64,000 nt of DNA from assembly GCF_002263495.1 (NCBI RefSeq), contig NZ_CP022753.1:1798001-1862000 (forward strand), read 5' to 3'. This stretch comes from Nocardiopsis gilva YIM 90087 (GTDB taxonomy: Bacteria > Actinomycetota > Actinomycetes > Streptosporangiales > Streptosporangiaceae). A program made the translations under genes and the position numbers. Positions 52,280-60,591 of the stretch are shown here, one piece after another (position 1 is the first letter of the stretch; the number at the start of each line of letters is the position of its first letter). The notes beneath the pieces were generated by a model. It worked only from the letters and a program-made list of their open reading frames with translations. It was not told the origin of the DNA and searched no databases.

Positions 52280-54097
52280 TCAGGCGGGCTGGACCTGTTC
52301 CTCGACGCTGCTGGGCAGCAGTCGGCTGGGCGCACCCACGTAGGAGACGTACAGCGCGTCGCGGGCCCGCGTGCACGCCACGAAGAGGAGGTTGCGCTCC
52401 TGCTGGTGGATCTGCTCCAGGGCGACGGGGTCACCCTCGGCGGAGTCGAGCGCGGCCTTCGGCGGCAGCAGCGGCTCGCTCATCCCGATGACCGCCACGC
52501 ACCGGAACTCCTGCCCCTTCAGCGCGTGCAGGGTGCCCACGCGTACGGCCCGGATGCTCTCCGCCGAGTCCAGCGGCGCGGTCGGGATTCCCCGGGCCTG
52601 GAGTTCCTTGCCGATGCTGCGGACGATCCAGTGGTTGCGCCCGGCCACCGCGATCGACGACGGGTTCACGCCCGCCTCCAGCCAGACCCGCACCCACTCG
52701 CCCAGCGCGGCCCGCTCCTCGTTGCGGTCGGTGCACCCGCGCAGCACCGGATCGGTGCCGTGCAGCAGCGAGCGGTAGCCCACCAGGGTGTCGGCGTTGT
52801 CGTCCATGCCGATGGCGGTCGGACGGCCCAGCATCGGCATCGCCCAGTTCAGGATCTCCTGGGTGACCCGGTAGCTGACGCGCAGCCGGTGGCTGCGCCC
52901 GCGCACGTTGATGCCGAGCGAGGCGAGCGAGACGCGGTTGTCGTAGATGCGCTGGTGCGGGTCGCCCACGATGAACAGGTCGTCGGGGCCGTCGGGAACG
53001 GCCGCACGCAGCATCCGCCACTGCGCCGGGTGCAGGTCCTGGGACTCGTCGACGATCACGTGCCGGTAGCGCGTCCCCGAGCGGCGCAGCAGCCGCGCCG
53101 CCTCCAGCGCGATCTGGGGGTAGGACCACTCGCCGGTGACGCGCATGGCCGCCGTGTAGCGCTGGATCGTGTCCCACACGTGGCCGCGGTGCTCGGGCGC
53201 CAGGTGCAGCACCCGGCCGCTGCGTTCGCAGCGGATGTAGGCCGGCATCGTGGTGATGTTCTGGGCGAGGATCACCTGCTCCCATTCGTCGGCGAGGAAC
53301 CGGCCGGAGAAGGGGATGCCGTCGGCCCAGGCCGACTCGCGCCAGCGCTCGCTCAGCGCCTCTTTGCCGACCGCCTCGGGGATACGGCCGGTGTGCTCGT
53401 AGACGACGCCGCGGGCCAGGCTGTCCACGGTCGCGACCTCCACTCGGCCGCGCACCTCAGGGTCGGGGAGGAGCCGGTCGAGGCGGCTGGAGAGCCGTTG
53501 GGCGAGCAGTCGGTTGAAGGTGGTGAGCAGAATAGTGTGCCGCTCCTCGCCGGGGAAGCGGGCGGCGTCGCGCGTGGCCAGGTGGGCGGCGCGGTGCAGG
53601 GCGAGCACGGTCTTCCCGGTGCCGGGGCCGCCGGTGATCTGCGCGGATCCGGCGAAGTGCGCGTCGACGACGCGGTGCTGGTTGGGGTGCAGGGTGATTT
53701 GCCAGTCCTCGAACGGCCGGTCGAGGGCGAGCTCGTCGGGGCCGGTCACCTCAGGCAGCCCGGGGTGCGCGGGCGCGGGGGAGCGGTGCGGGTCGGCGAG
53801 TGCCAGCTCGGGGACGTCGGTGGGAGTGAACTCGCGGGCGTAGCCGATGGCCTCGTCGTGCGGCCGGATCGCGACGAGGCAGTCGCCGCCGTCGGCGGCG
53901 AGGGTGACGACACCGGACCAGCCGGGGCCGATGTGCAGCAGGCGGACACGGGGATCGATCGCCTCGGTGAGGGGTTCGAGGGGCTCGCCATTGCCGTCGA
54001 GATAGGCCTGAACCGCCGTCAGGGCCGCGGCCTGGATTCCGGTGTCGAGACGGGAGAATTCGGTGAGGAGGTTCGGGGAAATCGCGAGCTTGGGCAC
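52280..54097 (-). CDS. UvrD/Rep-like superfamily 1 helicase with N-terminal extension
   Basis: 605 residues, GTG start at 54097 after GGAGGAACA. Residues 1-95 form a small domain with PRVRLLHIGPGWSGVVTLAADGGDCLVAIRPHDEAIGYA, similar in pattern to RelE/ParE-like toxin folds. The helicase follows: Walker A ITGGPGTGKTVLALHRAA, Walker B VIVDESQDLHPAQW, DLFIVGDPHQRIYDNR, and at the end GTLHALKGQEFRCVAVIGM and LLFVACTRARDALYVSYVG (motifs V and VI). It should unwind or remodel nucleic acid using ATP. The extra N-terminal domain suggests a non-housekeeping role, perhaps in stress or defence. It ends against a convergent gene. Confidence 0.88.
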   Translation of the reverse strand: MPKLAISPNLLTEFSRLDTGIQAAALTAVQAYLDGNGEPLEPLTEAIDPRVRLLHIGPGWSGVVTLAADGGDCLVAIRPHDEAIGYAREFTPTDVPELALADPHRSPAPAHPGLPEVTGPDELALDRPFEDWQITLHPNQHRVVDAHFAGSAQITGGPGTGKTVLALHRAAHLATRDAARFPGEERHTILLTTFNRLLAQRLSSRLDRLLPDPEVRGRVEVATVDSLARGVVYEHTGRIPEAVGKEALSERWRESAWADGIPFSGRFLADEWEQVILAQNITTMPAYIRCERSGRVLHLAPEHRGHVWDTIQRYTAAMRVTGEWSYPQIALEAARLLRRSGTRYRHVIVDESQDLHPAQWRMLRAAVPDGPDDLFIVGDPHQRIYDNRVSLASLGINVRGRSHRLRVSYRVTQEILNWAMPMLGRPTAIGMDDNADTLVGYRSLLHGTDPVLRGCTDRNEERAALGEWVRVWLEAGVNPSSIAVAGRNHWIVRSIGKELQARGIPTAPLDSAESIRAVRVGTLHALKGQEFRCVAVIGMSEPLLPPKAALDSAEGDPVALEQIHQQERNLLFVACTRARDALYVSYVGAPSRLLPSSVEEQVQPA

Positions 54098-54703
54098 GTC
54101 CTGTGTTCCTCCGGGTGCTGTCGTGACGTGGGAAGTCGCGTGGGGAAGAGGTTGGGGGCCAACCAGCGCGTCTCATATCAGGCATGCTCGTGGCCGAATT
54201 CCGGCAAACGCCGCGCGACGGCCGATTGCACACCTGGTCGGTGAAGCTGAACCGGTCGATATATCAGTAGGTCAGAGCGGTTTTCCACAGGTGTTTTCGA
54301 AGATTTTTTCGAGTGATTTCGGTGGGTGGTGCTGACCTGCGGATCTCTACGGAGCTTCGATGTCCGAAAGCCCGCATAGGTGTGGGCCGAAACCCGCCAC
54401 TCGGTGCTGGGCGGGCGCTTCTCCGGTGCCGTGGTGGCCGCGCGCCGATGCTGCGGGCCGTGCCGCAAACCGCCTTCGACGGGTGTGATCGTGTCGTTGC
54501 AGGACGAAACCGGGCATCCGGCGACGAACGAATCGCAAGGGTTGTTTTCGGATACTCTCTCTGGAGAACCTGGAGGTCATCCCGCACGGACATCCCTGTG
54601 CCCCGACCCCCGTGACCGGCGCCCCGACGCCCGCCCCACACTGGTACGGGCGACTCGCGCCCCGCACGCTTTTCCACGACGTCCCCACCGAACAGGAGCC
54701 CCT
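54098..54703. other. Intergenic region without recognised gene
   Basis: About 600 bases; includes an AT-rich patch near 54255-54330. Open frames on both strands lack ribosome sites and plausible proteins. It holds the divergent promoters of the helicase and the DUF3817 gene. Confidence 0.35.
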
Positions 54704-55069
54704 GTGTCTCTCGTGTCCACCCGACGGATCCTGACCGCGTTCCGCGCCATCGCCGCCGCCGAGGCCGTCACCTGGGCAGCGCTGCTGATCGGGATGTTCT
54801 TCAAGTACGTGGTCGTGCACAACGAGATCGGTGTGCAGATCTTCGGCCCGGTGCACGGGGTCGCGTTCATCGTCTACGTCGCCATCACGCTGCTGGCGTG
54901 GCACCGGCTCGGCTGGAACCTGCTGACGGGGGTGCTCGCGCTGGTGGCGAGCGTGCCGCCGTTCGGCACCGTCATCTTCGAGCGCTGGGCCTCGCGTACC
55001 GGGCGCATCGCCCCCGCGGCGCCCGCCGCGACGCCCGCGAACACCCCCGAGCGCTCGGCGCGAGCCTGA
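54704..55069 (+). CDS. DUF3817 small membrane protein
   Basis: 121 residues from GTG 54704, with AGGAG six bases upstream; the upstream open frame is not protein-like. Three membrane helices are present: FRAIAAAEAVTWAALLIGMFFKYVV, VHGVAFIVYVAITLLAWHRL and LLTGVLALVASVPPFGTVIFERW, then an Ala/Pro-rich tail. This is the DUF3817 pattern, found beside many actinomycete genes. Function is unknown. Confidence 0.85.
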   Translation: MSLVSTRRILTAFRAIAAAEAVTWAALLIGMFFKYVVVHNEIGVQIFGPVHGVAFIVYVAITLLAWHRLGWNLLTGVLALVASVPPFGTVIFERWASRTGRIAPAAPAATPANTPERSARA

Positions 55070-55369
55070 GGTCCGGCCGGAAGCGACTCAGGACCCTGCC
55101 GGGGCCCGTCCTACCCCGGCAGAGGCCTCAACCGCCCGCAGCGCCCTCTCAGGGACCTTGCTCCGGGGACAAGCCCCAGGGATGCATTACCCAGATGGGG
55201 GCGCGGCCAATTGACCTTATGTCCGGCGGACGACATTTCTTCACCGACAGTGCACGGCCCGTGAGCTGACAATCATCGCATGAGAAGTGCCGGAGGGTGG
55301 GGTTTCGGTTAACTGCTGGGGCACATGAGTGGCCGCGTCGCCCTGGACGTGGCGGTGCAGCGGAAATGT

Positions 55370-55386
55370 GTAGCTACAGTAGCTAC
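55370..55386 (+). promoter_or_regulatory. Tandem palindrome in front of hicBA, likely HicB operator
   Basis: GTAGCTAC A GTAGCTAC: an 8-base palindrome repeated with one base between, giving an overall dyad. It ends 10 bases before the hicB ATG. A TACGAT overlaps its end (55384-55389), seven bases before the ATG, which fits a -10 of a leaderless promoter that HicB would block. Confidence 0.55.
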
Positions 55387-55396
55387 GATTAACCAC

Positions 55397-55627
55397 ATGG
55401 AACGCATCCTGCGTCTGACCGCGACCATCACCCCGGACTCCGAGCTGGGCGGGTACGTCGCGCGGGCCGTCGACGTCGAGGTCGCCTCGCAAGGCGAGAC
55501 CATTGAGGAAGCCGTCGCGAACCTGAGAGAGGCCCTCGAGCTGTACTTCGAAGACGAAGAACTTCCGGTGGATACTCCCGATGAACCCGGCTTCGTCACG
55601 TCCGTCGATGTACGTTTGTCCGCGTGA
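55397..55627 (+). CDS. hicB: HicB-family antitoxin
   Basis: 76 residues from ATG 55397. The HicB-like partial RNase H fold reads RLTATITPDSELGGYVARAVDVEVASQGETIEEAVANLREALELYFED, then a short acidic tail. No C-terminal DNA-binding domain is present, so repression may rely on another part or the toxin complex. There is no ribosome site before the ATG; a leaderless transcript is likely. Its stop overlaps the toxin start (GTGA). It should neutralise the HicA mRNA interferase. Confidence 0.88.
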   Translation: MERILRLTATITPDSELGGYVARAVDVEVASQGETIEEAVANLREALELYFEDEELPVDTPDEPGFVTSVDVRLSA

Positions 55628-55845
55628 GCCCTTCTCATCTGCCGATCACATCAGGCCAGAAGGTCGTACGCGCCCTAGAGAAGATCGGGTACACACAGGT
55701 CAGTACCCGTGGCGACCATGTGAAGCTGCGAAGAGGCAATCGGCGCGTCATTGTGCCACTGCACAAGGAGATCAAGCGTGGCACCATGGCATCGATCCTC
55801 AGCCAGGCCGGGATCAGCGCGGACGAGCTCCGCAAACTCCTGTGA
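55624..55845 (+). CDS. hicA: HicA-family mRNA interferase toxin
   Basis: 73 residues, GTG start overlapping hicB by 4 bases. The dsRBD-like HicA fold is present: SGQKVVRALEKIGYTQVSTRGDHVKLRRGNRRVIVPLHKEIKRGTMASILSQAGIS. The catalytic His is in RGDHVKLR. It cleaves mRNA when free of HicB. Gene order antitoxin then toxin differs from the classical hicA-hicB order, a frequent variant. Length is normal. Confidence 0.93.
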   Translation: MSPSHLPITSGQKVVRALEKIGYTQVSTRGDHVKLRRGNRRVIVPLHKEIKRGTMASILSQAGISADELRKLL

Positions 55846-55944
55846 CCCCTGAGGGCAGTTCAACCGACGACATGACCAACGTCGTCATCTGGTGCGAGCG
55901 GTTCTCCGGGGCCTTCGGGTCGGCGCCCGTAGCGCTGTGAGCGT

Positions 55945-57705
55945 TCACGGCACCCCGAGGGCGTCGCGGTACCAGCCCTCCCGCGCGGCCAGCTCGGCCG
56001 GGGATCCGTGTTGCAGCACCCGGCCTTCGGCGACCACGTAGATCTCGTCCACCCGGTCCAGGCCCGCCAGGTCGTGTGTGATCAGCAGGGTCGAGTATCC
56101 CTCCGCCGCGTCGAGCAGGTCGGTGACGACCGCGTCGCGGGTGTCGGGGTCCAGGTGGGCCGTGGGCTCGTCGAGGACGAGCACGCGTGGCGCCGCCAGC
56201 AGTGCGCGGGCCAGGGCCAGGCGCTGCCGCATGCCTCCGCTGAGCCGCGTCCCGTGCGAGCCGACCTCGGTGTCCAGCCCCCGCGGCATGGCCTCGACCT
56301 CGTGGGCGAGCCGGGCGCGGCGCAGGGCCGCCCAGAGCTCCTCGTCGGTGCAGCCGGGCCGGGCCAGCCGCAGGTTCTCGCGCAGCGTGCTGGCGAAGAT
56401 GTGCGGATCCTGCGGCACCCCGGTGATCACCCCGCGCACCTCGTCCACGGGGAAACGGGTGATGTCGGCGCCGCCGAGCTCGACCATCCCGGCGTCGGGG
56501 TCGCGGAACCGCAGCAGGACGGCGGCCAGCGTGCTCTTCCCGGCCCCGCTCGGGCCCAACACCGCGACCGTCCGTCCGGGCGCGATGTCGATGTCCACAC
56601 CGTCCAGCGCCCAGGGCTCGTCCGGGCCGTAGCGCACGCGCAGCGAGCGGATGCGCAGCCCGGTGTCCTCAGGGGCGCCGTCGGAGAGGGGCCGGTCGGC
56701 GGTGGCGTCCGGCTCCGGGGCGGTGACCGACGGCGGGGTGTCCAGCACGCCGAACAGCCGCTCCCCGCTGGCCCGGATGGCGCCCAGGCGGGCGGCCACG
56801 GCCGGGAGCGGGGCCACGATCTCGAATGCGGCCAGCGTGGTCAGCACCAGGACGGCCAGCGAGACGGCGTCGAGCGTGCCGCCCTCGACGGCCGCGACCC
56901 CCAGCACCAGCGCGCCCCACACGGTCAGCCCGGTGATCAGCGCTGTGGCCCCGGCACCGAAGCCGAGCAGGGCGGAGTCGCGGCGCGCCACGCGGGTGAG
57001 TTCGGCGTCGGCCTCCTCGACCCGCCGCACGGCCTGGTCCATGGCCCCGTAGGCGATGAGGTCCGGCGCCCCGTACAGCGTGTCGACGAGCGCCGTGGAC
57101 AGATCACCGCGCGCCGCTGCCTGGCGTCGGCCGGGACCACGGCCCAGTGCGGCGGCCATCAGCGGAACGGCCAGCCCGGCGAGCAGCAGCCCGGCGGCGA
57201 GTAGCAGGCCGCCCGGGACCAGCAGAGCGGTGCACAGCGCCACCACCGCCCCTCCGGTCAGGACGGCGATCAGCGGCGGGGTCAGCCCCCGGATCAGCAG
57301 GTCCTGGGTGGCGTCGGTGTCGCTGACCAGCCGGGAGACCAGGTCGCCGGAGCGGAACCGGCGGACCGGCTCGGTGCGGGCGAGCCGCTCATAGACCCGT
57401 ACCCGCACGTCGGCCAGTGTCCGGAACGCGGCATCGTGCGTGACCAGCCGCTCCAGGTAGCGAGCGAGGCCGCGCGTGACGCCTAGGGCGCGTGTGGCCA
57501 CGACCGCGACGCTGAGGGCGGTGATCGGCGGGTGCTCGGCGGCTGTGGCCAGCAGCCACGCGGCGACGCTCAGCAGCGCCACCCCCGCGCCCGTCGCCAC
57601 GGCGCCCAGCAGCACCCCCAGCGCGAAGCGCCCCCCGCGCGGCCACGCCAGCGCGATCATCCGCCACAGCGGGTCGCGTCCGGCACGGGCGGTCTCGGCG
57701 GTCAT
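55945..57705 (-). CDS. cydC: Thiol reductant ABC exporter subunit CydC
   Basis: 586 residues from ATG 57705, overlapping the CydD stop (ATGA). The N-terminal ABC membrane domain (about 20-310, six helices) includes RGLARYLERLVTHDAAFRTLADVRVRVYERL, typical of CydC. The ATPase has Walker A GPSGAGKST, signature RLSGGMRQRLALARAL, Walker B VLVLDEPTAHLD and H-loop LITHDLAGL. With CydD it exports cysteine/glutathione-type thiols and heme-linked redox control needed to assemble cytochrome bd. The frame upstream of this start is a shadow of CydD. Confidence 0.95.
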   Translation of the reverse strand: MTAETARAGRDPLWRMIALAWPRGGRFALGVLLGAVATGAGVALLSVAAWLLATAAEHPPITALSVAVVATRALGVTRGLARYLERLVTHDAAFRTLADVRVRVYERLARTEPVRRFRSGDLVSRLVSDTDATQDLLIRGLTPPLIAVLTGGAVVALCTALLVPGGLLLAAGLLLAGLAVPLMAAALGRGPGRRQAAARGDLSTALVDTLYGAPDLIAYGAMDQAVRRVEEADAELTRVARRDSALLGFGAGATALITGLTVWGALVLGVAAVEGGTLDAVSLAVLVLTTLAAFEIVAPLPAVAARLGAIRASGERLFGVLDTPPSVTAPEPDATADRPLSDGAPEDTGLRIRSLRVRYGPDEPWALDGVDIDIAPGRTVAVLGPSGAGKSTLAAVLLRFRDPDAGMVELGGADITRFPVDEVRGVITGVPQDPHIFASTLRENLRLARPGCTDEELWAALRRARLAHEVEAMPRGLDTEVGSHGTRLSGGMRQRLALARALLAAPRVLVLDEPTAHLDPDTRDAVVTDLLDAAEGYSTLLITHDLAGLDRVDEIYVVAEGRVLQHGSPAELAAREGWYRDALGVP

Positions 57706-59483
57706 GACTGGGCCTCCAGTTCGCCGTGGATTCGGCCTGCCTCGACGCGGACCACGTCGTCCACGAGGTCGGCCCATCCGGTGTCGTGCGCGACGATGAC
57801 GCCGGTGCGGCCCGCCAGCAGGCGCGCCACGGCGGTGCGCACGGCCGCGGCGTTGTCCGGATCGAGGTGCGCGGTGGGTTCGTCGAGCAGCACGATGGGC
57901 GCGTCGCGCAGGAACGCTCGGGCCAGCGCGATGCGCTGGCGCTGCCCGGCGGAGAGCCGGGCGCCGCGCTCGCCCAGGCGGGTGCCGTAGCCATCGGGCA
58001 GTGCTTCGATGAACGCGTCGGCCTCGGCGAGGCGGGCGGCGCGCCGCACCTCGTCGCGGTCGGCCTCGGGCGCGCCGAGGGCGATGTTCTCGGCGACAGT
58101 GGCGTCGAAGAGGTAGGGGTGCTGGGGCACCCAGGCGATGCGCCGCCGCCACGCGTCGGCGGGGATGTCGGCCAGCGGGGCCCACCCCTCGCGGTCGTCG
58201 TGCACCTGGATCGTTCCGCCGGTGGGTTCGGTGAAGCGGAGCAGCAGCGCGAGCAGGGAGCTCTTGCCCGAGCCGCTGGGGCCGGTGAGCAGCAGGCGGC
58301 GCCCGGGCTCGATGCGCAGGTCGACGTCGCACAGGGCGGGCACGTCCCGGTCCGGGTAGCGCAGGCTCACCCCGTCCAGGAGGATCCGTACGGGGCCGGA
58401 GGGTGCGAGGGCGGCAGGGCGCGGCGCCGCTGCTCCCGGTCCGGGGCCGCCCCGGTCGAGCTCGGTGAACACCTGATCCGCCGCGGCGACGCCCTCCATG
58501 CTGGCGTGGAAGCGCGCCCCCACCTCGCGCAGCGGCAGGTAGGCCTCCGGCGCCAGGATCAGCACCATCAGAGCGGTCTGATAGTCGAGCATCCCGTACA
58601 TCAGCCGGATGCCGATCTCCACCGCGACCAGCGCGACCGAGAGCGTGGCCAGCAGCTCCAGCACCAGCGCCGACAGGAACGCCACGCGCAGCGTGGACAT
58701 GGTGGTGCGGCGGTGCTCGTCGGTGATCCGCCGGATGATCTCAGCCTGGGCTTTGGCGCGGCGGAAGATCGCGAGCGTGGGCAGGCCCTCCACGACGTCG
58801 AGGAAGTGGCCGCCCAGCCGGTTGAGCAGCTTCCACTGCCGCTCGGTACGCGCCTGGGTGTGCCAGCCGACCAGCGCCATGAAGATCGGGATGAGCGGCA
58901 GCGTCACCGCGATGATGACGCCCGAGAGCATGTCGGCGCCGAACACGACGACAAGGACGGCGAGGGGGACGAGCACCGCCAGCACCAGCTGCGGAAGATA
59001 CCGGGCGAAGTAGTCATCCAGCGCGTCGAGGCCACGAGTGGCGAGTGTGACCAGTTCACCGGCGCGGGGAGTGCCCGCCCCCTGATCGGTTCCGGCCTGC
59101 CCTGACAACCAGACCGGCCCCGAACCCTGTGCGCCGGCCGTGGTCGCGTCGGCGCGTGTGTCTGTACTTGTGTCGGTCCCCGTCACGTGGGCGACGAGGC
59201 GGCGGCGCAGCTGCGACTTGGCGCGCGCCGCCGAGCGCAGCGCGGCCGTCTCGGCGCCGTAGGACAGGGCCGCACGGGCGACCGCGACCGCAGCGACGGC
59301 CGTGATCGCCCACGCCAGGTCCCGCGAGCCCGACCCCGCTGCCGCTCCGGCGATGATGTGCGCCAGCAGCCACGCCTGGGCGAGGATCAGGGCGGTGATC
59401 GCCAGCCCGCTGACCACGGTGACGACCAGGTGTACCCGGACCGCCCGCGCGGTGCGCACGAGCCGGGGGTCAAGGGGTTTCAT
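57702..59483 (-). CDS. cydD: Thiol reductant ABC exporter subunit CydD
   Basis: 593 residues from ATG 59483. Membrane domain with six helices starting VRVHLVVTVVSGLAITALILAQAWLLAHII; the region YLPQLVLAVLVPLAVLVVVF and PLIPIFMALVGWHTQARTERQW is characteristic of CydD. ATPase: Walker A GPSGSGKSS, signature RLSAGQRQRIALARAF (with LSAGQ), Walker B IVLLDEPTAHLD, H-loop VAHDTGW, in which the usual Thr is replaced by Ala. It pairs with CydC, its gene overlapping by 4 bases. A 29-base gap separates it from cydB. Confidence 0.95.
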   Translation of the reverse strand: MKPLDPRLVRTARAVRVHLVVTVVSGLAITALILAQAWLLAHIIAGAAAGSGSRDLAWAITAVAAVAVARAALSYGAETAALRSAARAKSQLRRRLVAHVTGTDTSTDTRADATTAGAQGSGPVWLSGQAGTDQGAGTPRAGELVTLATRGLDALDDYFARYLPQLVLAVLVPLAVLVVVFGADMLSGVIIAVTLPLIPIFMALVGWHTQARTERQWKLLNRLGGHFLDVVEGLPTLAIFRRAKAQAEIIRRITDEHRRTTMSTLRVAFLSALVLELLATLSVALVAVEIGIRLMYGMLDYQTALMVLILAPEAYLPLREVGARFHASMEGVAAADQVFTELDRGGPGPGAAAPRPAALAPSGPVRILLDGVSLRYPDRDVPALCDVDLRIEPGRRLLLTGPSGSGKSSLLALLLRFTEPTGGTIQVHDDREGWAPLADIPADAWRRRIAWVPQHPYLFDATVAENIALGAPEADRDEVRRAARLAEADAFIEALPDGYGTRLGERGARLSAGQRQRIALARAFLRDAPIVLLDEPTAHLDPDNAAAVRTAVARLLAGRTGVIVAHDTGWADLVDDVVRVEAGRIHGELEAQS

Positions 59484-59512
59484 CGCGGGACGCGCGTCCT
59501 TTCCTCAGCTCC

Positions 59513-60580
59513 TCAGCCGGTGCCGGGCGACGGGGCGGAGTCGTCGGCGTTTCCGGTGTCACCGCCACCGTAAGCGGGGACCGGCTCGATGTGCTGGCGG
59601 GTGACGCGCTTGCGGAACACCCAGTAGCTCCATGCCTGGTAGCACAGCACGAGGGGAAGGAACACGACGCCCACCCACGTCATCACGGTGAGCGTGTAGG
59701 GCGCGGAGGACGCGTTGGTGATGGTGAGGCTGTGGGCGGCGTCGGTGGTCGAGGGCAGCACGTTGGGGAACATGGCGCCGAAGACGGCGACCGACAGGGC
59801 GATGATCGTCACCGCCGTGGCGGTGAAGGACCAGCCCTCCCGCCCTCGGATGCCCAGGATCACCCCGATGACCAGCGCGGCGCCCGCCAGCGCCACGACC
59901 GGCCCGGTCCAGGCCTTGCCGTAGGCGAGCTGCGTCCAGGTCAGGAACGCCAGGGTCACCGGGATCGCGACGTAGGCGGTGCGGAGCAGCAGCGCGCGGG
60001 CGCGGGTGCGGACCTCGCCGTCGGTCTTGAGGGTCAGGAAGACCGCGCCGTGCAGGACGAACAGCGACAGTGTCGTCGCCGCTCCGAGTAGGGCGTAGGG
60101 GCTGAGCAGGTCGAGCAGACCCGCGCGGACCACGTGGTCGGCGCCCATGGGCAGGCCGCGCACGAGGTTGGCGAAGATGAGGCCCCACAGCACGGCGGGT
60201 GCGGTGCTGCCGAAGATGATCGCGGCGTCCCAGCGGGCCCGCCACTGGTCGCTGTCGCGCTTGCCCCGGTACTCGAAGGCGACGCCGCGCACGATCAGCG
60301 CGAGCAGGATGATCAGCACCGGGAGGTAGAAGCCGCTGAACATGGACGCGTACCAGGCCGGAAACGCGGCCAGGGTGGCGCCGACGGCGGTGATCAGCCA
60401 CACCTCGTTGCCGTCCCAGATCGGGCCGATGGAGTTGATCATGACCCGGCGGTCGGTGTTGTCCTTTCCGAGCACGGGCAGCAGCATGCCCACGCCGAAG
60501 TCGAAGCCCTCCAGGACGAAGTAGCCGGTCCACAGGATGGCGATGGTGAGGAACCAGATGAGTGGGAGATCGAGGTCCAT
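59513..60580 (-). CDS. cydB: Cytochrome bd ubiquinol/menaquinol oxidase subunit II
   Basis: 355 residues from ATG 60580, with AGGAGCC upstream. Nine membrane helices; it starts LPLIWFLTIAILWTGYFVLEGFDFGVGML and has WDGNEVWLITAVGATLAAFPAWYASMFSGFYLP, both CydB signatures. The C-terminal tail is Gly/Asp-rich. It forms the quinol oxidase with CydA, reducing O2 to water under low-oxygen or stress conditions without pumping protons. It is 11 bases after cydA. Confidence 0.96.
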   Translation of the reverse strand: MDLDLPLIWFLTIAILWTGYFVLEGFDFGVGMLLPVLGKDNTDRRVMINSIGPIWDGNEVWLITAVGATLAAFPAWYASMFSGFYLPVLIILLALIVRGVAFEYRGKRDSDQWRARWDAAIIFGSTAPAVLWGLIFANLVRGLPMGADHVVRAGLLDLLSPYALLGAATTLSLFVLHGAVFLTLKTDGEVRTRARALLLRTAYVAIPVTLAFLTWTQLAYGKAWTGPVVALAGAALVIGVILGIRGREGWSFTATAVTIIALSVAVFGAMFPNVLPSTTDAAHSLTITNASSAPYTLTVMTWVGVVFLPLVLCYQAWSYWVFRKRVTRQHIEPVPAYGGGDTGNADDSAPSPGTG

Positions 60581-60591
60581 GGTGGCGGCTC

